Positions 46,005-56,054 of a stretch of DNA of 64,000 bases are shown here, one piece after another; the first letter of the stretch is position 1, and the number at the start of each line of letters is the position of its first letter. Both the position numbers and the translations under genes were made by a program. Source of the DNA: Tritrichomonas musculus (taxonomy: Eukaryota; Parabasalia; Tritrichomonadida; Tritrichomonadidae); assembly GCA_039105265.1 (NCBI GenBank), contig JAPFFF010000007.1, positions 6,138,001 through 6,202,000 of the forward strand, written 5' to 3'. A model generated the notes under the pieces. The model was not told the origin of the DNA. It searched no databases and saw only the letters and a program-made list of their open reading frames with translations.

Positions 46005-48347
46005 TTGCAAAAAATGAACTTTTTAAGTGCATGTATTGGAAAAGATGAAGAAAATTATTTATTGTCAAAGAAAGATTTGCAAAGGTCACTTATTGATTTT
46101 GTTGAAGATAACTCTAATTTTAATGATTTTAAAAAAAAGATATATGATCAAGGCCAAAAAATTCTCGATTCGTATCAAGAGTTGAAATCATTACTCTATT
46201 TGTTTGCCAATGTAATGAATAATCATTATCGCTTGCCAGGATTTTTTGAAAAATTTGAAGCACTTTTATTGTTTTTAGGAAGTAAGTCATTACTCAAAAA
46301 ATTTTCAAATAAAGAATTGTTCAACATATTTAAAAGCAACAAGAGAATCCTCCTTTTCCTCTTTAAAAACAATATAATCACATTAACCAAAGAAATTGCA
46401 AACTCAATGCTGAAATTAAAATATTATAATGCGAAATATCCTCATTACTTTTTGCCAGAAATAGATGATTATATTGATAGCAAATTTAGAGAAAATATTA
46501 AAAAAGAAAGCCAAATTTTATTAATGAATGATTCTCGAAATCGGAATACTATAGAATATTTTGAAGAAAAAAGAAATTGTGGGAAAAACGATCAATATAT
46601 CTCAGAATTAATTCAAAATGATTTAATTGAAGAATTTGTTATATATACATCAAGGCTCAATTTATCTCTAAAAACAGAAAAGATTAGACCATCTATTTTT
46701 GAAACAAATTCTTTTCTGATTGAAAGAACCCCAAGTTTAATTGAATATTCAGCATTTTATGGATCTATACAAATTTTGAGGTATTTGTTTTTAAATAAAG
46801 TTGAATTGACTCCTTCTATATGGATTTATGCAATTCATAGTAATAATCCTGAAATAATCCATTTTGTTGAAGAAAATCTTAAAATTAGTGATCCATTTTA
46901 CTATAGGTATTGTTTATGCGAATCAATCAAATGCCATCATTTGGAAATATCGTGCTATATCATAGATAATTTGATTCAAGAGCAAGCAGATGAAACAATG
47001 TCATATTTTGATTATAATGAATTCGATTGGGATCCATCTCTGACAAGCATCAAATATTATAATTATATCAATTTTCCAGATGATTTAAATGATCAAGTCA
47101 TTATTCATTACTTATGCTTGTTTGATTATTCGTCAATAATTAAGAAAGGATTTCAGACGAAAACGATCATTTTAGATTCAACAAAACAAAAAAAATTAGA
47201 AACATTGAAAAAGTCAGCAAAAAGAGGAAATGTTAAAATTGTTGAATATTTACTTAGAGAAGGAGCAGAAGAAAAAATTGAGAGCAATCTTTTCAAAAAT
47301 TGCGTGGTATTGAAAAAGTTCAATATTCCATTCAATATAAAAACAATTGAAGAATATGCATTCAGTGGATGTTTATCATTGGAAAAAGTAACATTTGATG
47401 AGCACAGCCAGCTCGAGACAATTGGAAATTATGCTTTTTCAAATTGTTCAGAATTGAAAACTTTTTCAATGCCGCCGACGGTTAGAAGTATTGGATTTCA
47501 TTCATTTGACAGATGTGAATCAATAACTGAAATGGTTCTGCCTCCTTCCCTCAAAAGAATAGAAGAAGCCACTTTTATTGAATGCAAATCATTGACCAAA
47601 ATTGACCTTCCTTCATCGTTATTATTTATTGGCAAATATGCTTTTTTCAACTGCCGCAAACTGGAAATAATTAACATACCATTTTCTTTGGAATTTATCG
47701 ATGATTATGTTTTCTATGGATGTTTATCGTTAACAAAAATCTTTTTGGATTCAGAACATATTTGGTCACTTAATAGATTTACATTTTGTTGTTGTTCTAA
47801 ATTAAATGAAATTAAGCTTCCACCAAAATTGATTTATATTCGTGACAATGCTTTTTGTGGATGTTCAGAAATTGAAAGAATACATATTCCTCCTTCGGTG
47901 AATTCGATCGGCATATTTGCATTTTTCGGATGCAGCAAGTTAAAAGAAATAAATGTTCCCTCTGGAGTCACAGCACTTCCAACTTATGTTTTTTACAATT
48001 GTGTCTCTTTGGAAGAAATCGCAATTCCTGCTTCTGTTGAAATAATTGATGATAATTGCTTTGAAAATTGTTCATCATTGAAAAAAATTTTATTTAGCGA
48101 TAATTCTAATTTAAAAATAATAGGGAAAGAATGTTTCAAAGGTTGTTCATCGATAGAACAAATCAAGATTCCTTCTTCAGTGGTTGAAATTAAAAAATTT
48201 GCTTTTGAAGAATGTTCTTCTTTGATAGAGATATCAATTTCTTGCTCAGTTAAATTCATTGATATGATAGGAATTAATAATGAAGTAAAAATAAGAAGAG
48301 TTTATTTTTTTTCATCATTTTTTGTTTCTGAAAAATTTATTTCATGA
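46005..48347 (+). CDS. BspA-like leucine-rich repeat protein with ankyrin-type N-terminal half (780 aa)
   Basis: Seen: residues 1-430 match the pattern of trichomonad ankyrin/DUF3447 proteins (N-terminal helices, then SLIEYSAFYGSIQILRYLF, AIHSNNPEIIHFVEENL, AKRGNVKIVEYLLREGAEEK). Residues about 440-760 contain a dozen LRR_5/BspA repeats of about 23 residues (IGNYAFSNCSELKTFSMP, IEEATFIECKSLTKIDLP and so on). BspA repeats mediate adhesion in some bacteria and are greatly expanded in trichomonads. No signal peptide or membrane anchor is evident, so it may be intracellular. Start chosen at first ATG; a second Met four codons later is equally good. Confidence 0.88.
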   Translation: MQKMNFLSACIGKDEENYLLSKKDLQRSLIDFVEDNSNFNDFKKKIYDQGQKILDSYQELKSLLYLFANVMNNHYRLPGFFEKFEALLLFLGSKSLLKKFSNKELFNIFKSNKRILLFLFKNNIITLTKEIANSMLKLKYYNAKYPHYFLPEIDDYIDSKFRENIKKESQILLMNDSRNRNTIEYFEEKRNCGKNDQYISELIQNDLIEEFVIYTSRLNLSLKTEKIRPSIFETNSFLIERTPSLIEYSAFYGSIQILRYLFLNKVELTPSIWIYAIHSNNPEIIHFVEENLKISDPFYYRYCLCESIKCHHLEISCYIIDNLIQEQADETMSYFDYNEFDWDPSLTSIKYYNYINFPDDLNDQVIIHYLCLFDYSSIIKKGFQTKTIILDSTKQKKLETLKKSAKRGNVKIVEYLLREGAEEKIESNLFKNCVVLKKFNIPFNIKTIEEYAFSGCLSLEKVTFDEHSQLETIGNYAFSNCSELKTFSMPPTVRSIGFHSFDRCESITEMVLPPSLKRIEEATFIECKSLTKIDLPSSLLFIGKYAFFNCRKLEIINIPFSLEFIDDYVFYGCLSLTKIFLDSEHIWSLNRFTFCCCSKLNEIKLPPKLIYIRDNAFCGCSEIERIHIPPSVNSIGIFAFFGCSKLKEINVPSGVTALPTYVFYNCVSLEEIAIPASVEIIDDNCFENCSSLKKILFSDNSNLKIIGKECFKGCSSIEQIKIPSSVVEIKKFAFEECSSLIEISISCSVKFIDMIGINNEVKIRRVYFFSSFFVSEKFIS

Positions 48348-48784
48348 TAATTTCATATATCATATATGAAATCTAAAAAATATAAGAATTCAAAAATACG
48401 CTTAAATATATGCATCTTTTACATTAAAAAAAAATAAAAGATATAAACCAAATAATTTAATGAATTCATTAAAGATGCATCAATAAATTCATTTGAAATT
48501 GAAAATTATCTCTTTTTGAATTATTTAGTTTATATCTCAATTAATATGCAATATATAAAAAATTTTATTATAAATATTACTTTTATATTATATTAAGTAT
48601 CTAAAAAATCAAAATAATACTATATATATTTATATTTAATAAGATATTATAATTCTAAATTGAAGAAAACCAAAACTATTAAATTAGCTATCAAAAAGTA
48701 GATTTTGTCATAAAACTATATTAAAAGGTGAAAATTTTTGATAATTACTTTTGAACTGAGATTTTCAAAAAGCGAAGCTCTTTA
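48348..48784. other. AT-rich intergenic region, nothing recognised
   Basis: About 440 bp between the BspA gene and the kinase-Sel1 cluster. It holds the likely promoter of the latter. No repeats or RNA structures worth naming. Confidence 0.4.
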
Positions 48785-49081
48785 ATGCAAGAAATCCCTC
48801 AAGATACAATCATTAAAAGCATTAAAAATAAAACTATTCAAAGAATTTATTCTCAGTTTAAATATCTATCCCATCAATTTGGCAATGGTAACAATTTTCA
48901 GAATATTGATAAATTTTTAATGTATCTCAGAGAATTCAAATTTATAGTCTATTATCCAAGTCATGATTTCAATACTGTAGTCTTTTGTGTTGAAGACTAT
49001 TGCATAATTATCAAAAAGATTGATTCTGCAAAATGCAAAAAAATGATCTCCGACTTAAAAAAAAAAGAAATATTTGTATGA
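48785..49081 (+). CDS. N-terminal piece of the kinase-Sel1 gene (98 aa)
   Basis: The frame begins at 48785 and stops at 49081, after a run of ten A (about 49057-49066). The next frame, coding the kinase, overlaps it by about 50 bp and continues just past that run, so the two are probably one gene shifted by one base, either a true mutation or a homopolymer reading error. Content: basic, helical, no motif (SQFKYLSHQFGNGNNFQNIDKFL). In related trichomonad kinases a region like this precedes the catalytic domain. Confidence 0.55.
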   Translation: MQEIPQDTIIKSIKNKTIQRIYSQFKYLSHQFGNGNNFQNIDKFLMYLREFKFIVYYPSHDFNTVVFCVEDYCIIIKKIDSAKCKKMISDLKKKEIFV

Positions 49082-50166
49082 TCAATATCACCGAAGGCGA
49101 AAGTAGCAAAGAAGTCGATAGTTTTTATAAAAAAATTTTGAAAGATATTAAAATTGAAAATAATCATTTCATTAACGATACAATCTGGCCAATTATGGGA
49201 TTTTTAATTCGTAGATATTACTGTCCATCGAACTATTTCAAAAATTCCGCTTTCTTCGATTTCAAAGGTCAAACAGAAGAAAATTCTATTAAAACCGCTT
49301 TTTATAATTATATAAGTTCCCCGAAATCAACTCTTTCTGATTATAAAAATATCATGGAAAGGATTACAAATAAAAAAGATGAATTTACAAGATATGAATT
49401 TAAAGAAGATGAATTTATTATTTTACGAATAATTGCACATAATGATAGAGCATATTTTTATTTAGTCATTCATAAAGAAAGTCTATTTGTTTTTGTTATG
49501 AAAAAGTATATAATTGGGTCATATGAAACATATAATGAATTCCAGCATGAAAAAACTTTTAATGAAAAATATGGTCATAGATGTTTAACCCGCTTTTATG
49601 GCTTTTTAAAAGATGGTAATGATAAAATAAATGGATTTATTTATGAATTTATGAGTAATGGAACACTTTTATCTTTCATTAAATCAAAACAAGAAATTAG
49701 TGACCATTTTAAATTGATATTAATTAATCGAATTATACAAGGAATTGATTATATTCATAAAAATAAGCTCATTCATAGAGATATAAAGCCAGACAATATT
49801 TTGATTGATCATGATTTTATTCCTTATGTTTCTGATTTTGATCAAATTCGACATGTTATTGTTGATGAAAAATCAGAAGAGATTACAGGTGACATTGGCT
49901 CTACGAATTATGCATCACCTGAGCAACTTAAAAACCAAAATGTTTCATATCCAACCGATATTTTTTCTCTTGGTCGGGTAATCTATTATATATATGAAAA
50001 AGAGCATATGGTAGAACTAATACAAAAAAATCCAAATTTGCCAGCTATTCTTCCATTGAATAGTGATTCTGAAAATATTAAAAATATTTATAAAAATTGT
50101 CTAAAATATAAGTTTGATGAGAGATTTACAATGGACCAAATAAAATTTGATTTTTTTCATGATTAA
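49033..50166 (+). CDS. Protein kinase domain of the kinase-Sel1 gene (377 aa)
   Basis: Seen: the ATP-site Lys probably in VMKKY near residue 157, the catalytic loop IHRDIKPDN near 246, a DFD in place of DFG near 267 (YVSDFDQI), the APE-like motif YASPEQL near 295, and DIFSLGRVIYYI near 310. The glycine-rich loop is poor. Catalytic Asp and Asn are present, so activity is possible, but the DFD change suggests a weak or divergent kinase. It ends in FDFFHD just after a run of seven T (50151-50157), where the Sel1 frame begins. The family is TKL-like trichomonad kinases fused to Sel1 repeats. Confidence 0.8.
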   Translation: MQKNDLRLKKKRNICMINITEGESSKEVDSFYKKILKDIKIENNHFINDTIWPIMGFLIRRYYCPSNYFKNSAFFDFKGQTEENSIKTAFYNYISSPKSTLSDYKNIMERITNKKDEFTRYEFKEDEFIILRIIAHNDRAYFYLVIHKESLFVFVMKKYIIGSYETYNEFQHEKTFNEKYGHRCLTRFYGFLKDGNDKINGFIYEFMSNGTLLSFIKSKQEISDHFKLILINRIIQGIDYIHKNKLIHRDIKPDNILIDHDFIPYVSDFDQIRHVIVDEKSEEITGDIGSTNYASPEQLKNQNVSYPTDIFSLGRVIYYIYEKEHMVELIQKNPNLPAILPLNSDSENIKNIYKNCLKYKFDERFTMDQIKFDFFHD

Positions 50167-53074
50167 TGAATTATTATCACATAAAATGCAATTTTTATTT
50201 GAATCGCTTAATTTGCAAAGCCAAAATTCAGAAGTATTTTTTCAATCCAATTTATATTTATTATTAATTACATTTAAAAATGTTATTAATAATCCTTGTC
50301 TTTTCGATTTCTTTGGAGATCTTTGCAATGAACGAAGTGACAAAATGTATCAATGGAAAGAAAAAGAACATAATAAATCTTCAAGAAAGCAAGAAGGTTT
50401 AATAACTCTTTATGATCTTGGTAATAGATTAAATATTAAGCAAAGTTATTCTAAAGCCAGAGAATATTATGAAATATCAGCAAAACTTAACAATTCAAAT
50501 TCCATTAATAAATTAGGAGATCTTTGTTATTATGGCTTCGGAGTTGAAAAAAATTATTCTCAATCCAGAAAATATTATGAAAAATCAGCAAAACTAAACA
50601 ATAATTCATATGCAATTAATAAATTAGGAGATATTTATTATTATGGCTTCGGAGTTGAAAAAAATTATTCTCAATCCAGAAAATATTATGAAATGTCAGC
50701 AAAACTAAACAATAATTCATATGCAATTAATAAATTAGGAGATATTTATTATTATGGCTTCGGAGTTGAAAAAAATTATTCTCAATCCAGAAAATATTAT
50801 GAAATGTCAGCAAAACAAAAGAATTCGTATGCGCTTGAAAAATTAGGAGATATTTATTTTAATGGCTTCAAAGTTAACCATAGTTACTCTCAGGCTAAAA
50901 AATATTATGAATTATCAGCAAAACTTAACAATTCAAATTCCATTAATAAATTAGGAGATCTTTATTATTATGGCTTTGGAGTTGAACAAAATTATTCACA
51001 AGCCAGAGAATATTATGAAAAATCAGCAAAACTAAACAATAATTCATATGCAATTAATAAATTAGGAGATATTTATTATTATGGCTTCGGAGTTGAACAA
51101 AATTATTCTCAAGCCAGAGAATATTATGAAATATCAGCAAAACAGAACAACATAGATTCATTTATTAAACTGGGAGATATTTATTATAATGGTTTAGGAG
51201 TTTTAAATAATTATTCCAAAGCTAAAGAATATTATGAGAAATCAGCAGAACAAAACAATCCAAATGTACTTTATAATTTAGGAAATATTTATTATTATGG
51301 GTTAGACGTTGAACGAAATTATTCACAAGCAAAAGAATATTATGAAATATCAGCAAAACAAAACAATTCAAAAGCCATTAATAAATTAGGAGATCTTTAT
51401 TATTATGGCTTTGGAGTTGAACAAAATTATTCACAAGCCAAAAAATATTATGAAATATCAGCAAAACTAAACAATTCATATGCATTTTATAAACTAGGAG
51501 ATATTTATTATTATGGTTTGGGAATTAATATTGATTATAAAGTAGCCAAAGACTATTATGAATTATATTTACAAATTAAGAAATCAAAAGTTTCAAATAA
51601 ATTTCATGACAAAAGAACAAATGGTTATGAAATAATAATAAATCAAAACAAACTAGATTTTCTTAATAATTTGGGAGATATATATTATAAGGGTTTAGGA
51701 GTAAAACAAAATTATTCATTAGCCAAACAATATTATGAACTATATGCACAAAAAAATTTATCAGAAAAAATAATATATAATAGCTTTAGAGGATTAATAA
51801 TTCAAAAAAATAAGTCTTATGCACTTAATAAATTAGGTAATATTTATTTTTATGGTTTAGATGGTAAACAAAATTATTTATTGGCCCACGAATATTACGA
51901 ATTATCGTTGATGCAATATGATTTTCATCCATTTTCTGATTTTAAAATTGATCAAAGCCTTGTTAAAGAATATTATGATTCCGGCATGAAAAATAACTAT
52001 TCGTATGCGGCTAATAAACTAGGAATTATTTATTATAATGGCTTAGGAGTTGAAAAAGATTATTCACAAGCTAAAACATGTTTTGAGAAATCAGCGAAAC
52101 TAAATAATCCTGATGCATATTTTTATTTAGGAAATATTTATTATTATGGCTTAGGAGTTGTCAAAGATTACTTACGAGCTATACAAAATTACGAATTATC
52201 AGCTCAACAAAACAATTCATATGCGGCTAATAAACTAGGAAATATTTATTATTATGGCTTAGGAGTTGAAAAAAATTATTCTAAAGCTATAAAATATTTT
52301 GAAATTTCAGCCGAACTAAATAATCCAGATGCATATTTTTATTTAGGAAATATTTATTATTATGGCTTAGGAGTTGAAAAAAATTATTTACTTGCTAAAA
52401 AATATTATGAATCATCAGCTCATCATAACAATCCAAATGCATTTTATTTTCTAGGAAAAATTTATCTATATGGCTTAGGAGTTGAAAAAAATTATTCACT
52501 TGCTAAAAAATATTATGATATTTCAGCACAATATAACAATTCATGTGCAATTAATAAATTGGGAGATCTTTATTTGTATGGTTTGGGAGTTAAAAGAAAT
52601 TATCCGAAAGCCATAGAATATTATGAAAAATCAGCGGAATTAAACAATTCAGATGCACTGAATAGTTTAGGAAATATTTATCTATATGGACCAAAGATTT
52701 ATAGAAATTATTCATTAGCCAGAAAATATTACGAATTATCAGCACGTCAAAATAATCCAGAAGCTTTTTGTAATTTAGGGAATATTTATTATTATGAAAT
52801 AGGAGTAAAATTAGATTATAAGCGAGCCAAAAAATATTATGAATCAGTAATGCAAAATAAGGATTTTATTTCTTTGGGTAGTTTTAATCATTATGGTTTC
52901 GGATTTGAACGTGATTATACAGAATTTAAGCAAAACGACAACAATACACGTAAAGTTTTAGAAAAGTATTTTGATTATACAGAAAAGGATTCAAATGTGA
53001 AAAAGGATTTAAATGTGATCGGAAAATTTTTAAAATTTTTTAAAATTTTTTATTTATTTTTTATTTTTCTTTAG
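50147..53074 (+). CDS. Sel1-repeat protein, C-terminal part of kinase-Sel1 gene (975 aa)
   Basis: Starts inside the end of the kinase frame (20 bp overlap, shifted at seven T). After a linker containing INNPCLFDFFGDLC, residues about 85-930 hold more than 20 Sel1-like repeats of about 36 residues (e.g. ALYxLGxIYYYGxGVxxNYSxAxxYYExSAxxNN). Sel1 repeats form helical scaffolds for protein complexes. Neighbouring units at 50540-50810 are identical over 111 bp, showing recent unit duplication. The last 30 codons come from a DNA element inserted at 52980, so the true C-terminus was different. Intracellular; partner unknown. Confidence 0.85.
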   Translation: MIFFMINELLSHKMQFLFESLNLQSQNSEVFFQSNLYLLLITFKNVINNPCLFDFFGDLCNERSDKMYQWKEKEHNKSSRKQEGLITLYDLGNRLNIKQSYSKAREYYEISAKLNNSNSINKLGDLCYYGFGVEKNYSQSRKYYEKSAKLNNNSYAINKLGDIYYYGFGVEKNYSQSRKYYEMSAKLNNNSYAINKLGDIYYYGFGVEKNYSQSRKYYEMSAKQKNSYALEKLGDIYFNGFKVNHSYSQAKKYYELSAKLNNSNSINKLGDLYYYGFGVEQNYSQAREYYEKSAKLNNNSYAINKLGDIYYYGFGVEQNYSQAREYYEISAKQNNIDSFIKLGDIYYNGLGVLNNYSKAKEYYEKSAEQNNPNVLYNLGNIYYYGLDVERNYSQAKEYYEISAKQNNSKAINKLGDLYYYGFGVEQNYSQAKKYYEISAKLNNSYAFYKLGDIYYYGLGINIDYKVAKDYYELYLQIKKSKVSNKFHDKRTNGYEIIINQNKLDFLNNLGDIYYKGLGVKQNYSLAKQYYELYAQKNLSEKIIYNSFRGLIIQKNKSYALNKLGNIYFYGLDGKQNYLLAHEYYELSLMQYDFHPFSDFKIDQSLVKEYYDSGMKNNYSYAANKLGIIYYNGLGVEKDYSQAKTCFEKSAKLNNPDAYFYLGNIYYYGLGVVKDYLRAIQNYELSAQQNNSYAANKLGNIYYYGLGVEKNYSKAIKYFEISAELNNPDAYFYLGNIYYYGLGVEKNYLLAKKYYESSAHHNNPNAFYFLGKIYLYGLGVEKNYSLAKKYYDISAQYNNSCAINKLGDLYLYGLGVKRNYPKAIEYYEKSAELNNSDALNSLGNIYLYGPKIYRNYSLARKYYELSARQNNPEAFCNLGNIYYYEIGVKLDYKRAKKYYESVMQNKDFISLGSFNHYGFGFERDYTEFKQNDNNTRKVLEKYFDYTEKDSNVKKDLNVIGKFLKFFKIFYLFFIFL

Positions 53075-54703
53075 ATACAAAGACTTTGGTAATAAATGAA
53101 ATATATCAATATGTTAAGAACTTAATAGTTGATATAAACAAATATAGCATTCGAACCAAAAATTGAAATTTTAGCATTTTTTCTATTGCTGAAGATGAAA
53201 AAATAAAATCGAAATATCGGATTATTTGGATTATTGTTTCCATATTGAATCATATATATCGCTTCTATATATATTATTGCATAATAAACAAAAGTAAAAT
53301 TATAGCTCTTTATGCTGACATTTTTGAGAAAAATCGAAATTTTGATTTTTAATGTACGTTTAAAATTAATAAAAAAATTTGTCTAGCTATTATGTCTGTT
53401 CAAATTTCTTTATTAATGATATCCTCATATTTATAAGTAATATAAGCAAAATAATTATTGAAGAAACATTTAGATTATATCTAACTCAATTAAAAGCAAA
53501 GCTTTGATGTGAAAAATAATAAAGACAATTCTCAAAAAAACATTTCGTTTTAATAGTCAATATGAGCATGCCTTCTTAAAAGTAAAGTAATAAAAATATT
53601 AGTCTTGAATATGAAAATAGAGAAATATGATTTAAGCTTAATAATCCAAATAATATATGAACTTTTACGATCATTTTTGAAAAATTTTGAAATTTGTGAA
53701 AATGAATGAATATTTATATGTTGAAAAGGAAATGGTTCACAGAAATAACTCAGTTTTATGCTCAATACTTGATAATAATATGTCAATGAATATAAAAGAG
53801 TTTCCACATATAAATGGGAAATATTTTTGAGCATATCAAAAATATGATATTTTGGTAAAAAATTAAAATCAAAATAAAAGCTAGTCATTATTTTTGTCAA
53901 TTATTGATCTATGATATTATATGAATTGATATATATCTAAAATGATCAAAAAAACTAATATAATAAAAGTTTTATTCCCAAAATATCCGTTTATAAAAAT
54001 TGGACGTTTATTTTCATCTAAATCATGATCTCATTGATATCTTGGTATATGAATGATATTTTTATAATAATACAAGTTAGTAAAAGATGATGGATGATTT
54101 CAACAGTAAAAAGATGGCTTAGGATGAAATATTATATAAGATATAGCATTTTATTTCAAGTTCATTTTTAAAAAGGTTTTATCTAAGTTTTCATAATATA
54201 GTTTTTCGATTCACCAAGTTATAAATATTTGGTATACTGTGTTAATTAAAATAATCAATGTAGAATTCATCTGAACTAATTAAAAAATAGATTATAGGGT
54301 TTAAAAAAAATCCATAATTTTAAACGTACATTAAAAATCAAAATTTCGATTTTTCTCAAAAATGTCAGCATAAAGAGCTATAATTTTACTTTTGTTTATT
54401 ATGCAATAATATATATAGAAGCGATATATATGATTCAATATGGAAACAATAATCCAAATAATCCGATATTTCGATTTTATTTTTTCATCTTCAGCAATAG
54501 AAAAAATGCTAAAATTTCAATTTTTGGTTCGAATGCTATATTTGTTTATATCAACTATTAAGTTCTTAACATATTGATATATTTCATTTATTACCAAAGT
54601 CTTTGTATCTAAAGAAAAATAAAAAATAAATAAAAAATTTTAAAAAATTTTAAAAATTTTCCGATCACATTTAAATCCTTTTTCACATTTGAATCCTTTT
54701 CTG
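52980..54703. mobile_element. 1724-bp DNA element with about 395-bp terminal inverted repeats
   Basis: Ends: CAGAAAAGGATTC at 52980 and GAATCCTTTTCTG at 54703, each flanked by TA, a mariner-like target duplication. The arms run to about 53375 and from about 54300 and are nearly perfect copies. The 900-bp middle has one 116-codon frame (53550-53900, minus) that does not look like a transposase. Non-autonomous, probably foldback/MITE-like. It interrupts the last codons of the upstream Sel1 gene. Related to the 776-bp copy at 44485. Confidence 0.85.
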
Positions 54704-54731
54704 TATAGCAAACCAAGTTTTTTCGAAAGAT

Positions 54732-55991
54732 ATGGAATATAATGAAATATTAAAAAGACCAAATTCATATTCATTTTATATTTTAGGAAATTTTTATTTT
54801 AATCAACATAATTATTCAAAAGCAAGGAAATATTATGAATTGTCGGATAAACAAAATTCATGTGCACTTTATAATTTAGGAAATATATATTTATATGGCT
54901 TAGATGTTCACAAAAATTATTCTAAAGCACGAGAATATTATGAATTATCAGCAAAATATAACAATTCATATGCAATTAATAAATTGGGAGATCTTTATTT
55001 GTATGGTTTGGGAGTTAAAAGAAATTATCCTAAAGCCAAAGAATATTATGAAATATCAGCGGAACGAAACAATCCAGATGCACTTTATAATTTAGGAAAT
55101 ATATATTATTATGGCTTCGGAGTAAAAGAAGATTATTCTAAAGCCAAAGTGTATTATGAATTATCAGCAAAACAAAACAATTCATATGCAATTTATAAAT
55201 TAGGAAATCTTTATTATTATGGCTTAGGAGTTATCAAAGATTATTTTAGAGCGAGAAAATTATATGAATTATCAGCAAAACAAAACAATTCATATGCAAT
55301 TAATAAATTGGGAGATCTTTATTTGTATGGTTTGGGAGTTAAAAGAAATTATCCTAAAGCCAAAGAATATTATGAAATATCAGCGGAACGAAACAATCCA
55401 GATGCACTTTATAATTTAGGAAATATATATTATTATGGCTTCGGAGTAAAAGAAGATTATTCTAAAGCCAAAGTGTATTATGAATTATCAGCAAAACAAA
55501 ACAATTCATATGCAATTTATAAATTAGGAAATCTTTATTATTATGGCTTAGGAGTTATCAAAGATTATTTTAGAGCGAGAAAATTATATGAATTATCAGC
55601 AAAACAAAACAATTCATATGCAATTAATAAATTGGGAGACTTATATTATTATGGCTATGGAGTAGAACAAAATTATTCTAAAGCCAGAGAATATTATGAA
55701 ATATCAGCAAAACAAAATAATCCAGATTCATTTTACAAACTAAGCGATATTTATAAATATGGCCTTGGTGTAAATAAAAGTTTTCTTCATAATAAAAAAT
55801 ATATATCATTATTATTAATTAACCGAAAAAGTTCAGTATTAGCAATTTTATCAGCTAACTTAAAGAATAGTGCACGAAAGAGCTTTTTTGATTGCAATTT
55901 TAAACAATTTTTATGTCAAATAGTGCTTTCTTCGGTCCTAGGATATTGTTATTGTTACCTTTGTAAAAAAGAAGAAGAGTCAATATTGTAG
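54732..55991 (+). CDS. Sel1-repeat protein, first part (419 aa)
   Basis: Sel1-type repeats run from about residue 20 to 355, including a perfect 324-bp (108-codon) tandem duplication that begins at 54962 and again at 55286. After the repeats comes a basic and hydrophobic stretch (FLCQIVLSSVLGYCYCYLC) and a TAG at 55989. The 21 codons after that TAG are open and run straight into the next Sel1 frame without change of frame, so the two may be one gene. Start is the ATG 29 bp after the DNA element; if the gene is older than that insertion, the original start could be elsewhere. Confidence 0.8.
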   Translation: MEYNEILKRPNSYSFYILGNFYFNQHNYSKARKYYELSDKQNSCALYNLGNIYLYGLDVHKNYSKAREYYELSAKYNNSYAINKLGDLYLYGLGVKRNYPKAKEYYEISAERNNPDALYNLGNIYYYGFGVKEDYSKAKVYYELSAKQNNSYAIYKLGNLYYYGLGVIKDYFRARKLYELSAKQNNSYAINKLGDLYLYGLGVKRNYPKAKEYYEISAERNNPDALYNLGNIYYYGFGVKEDYSKAKVYYELSAKQNNSYAIYKLGNLYYYGLGVIKDYFRARKLYELSAKQNNSYAINKLGDLYYYGYGVEQNYSKAREYYEISAKQNNPDSFYKLSDIYKYGLGVNKSFLHNKKYISLLLINRKSSVLAILSANLKNSARKSFFDCNFKQFLCQIVLSSVLGYCYCYLCKKEEESIL

Positions 55992-56054
55992 CAAGAATCA
56001 TATCATTTAATTGAACGTTTTAATTTTGGAAATGGAATTCAGAGAGATTATCTG

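Noticed and set aside
53550-53900. 116-codon frame within the 1724-bp element as a transposase
   Set aside because: Low-complexity Phe/Tyr/Ile content and no DDE/D pattern; probably chance in AT-rich DNA.
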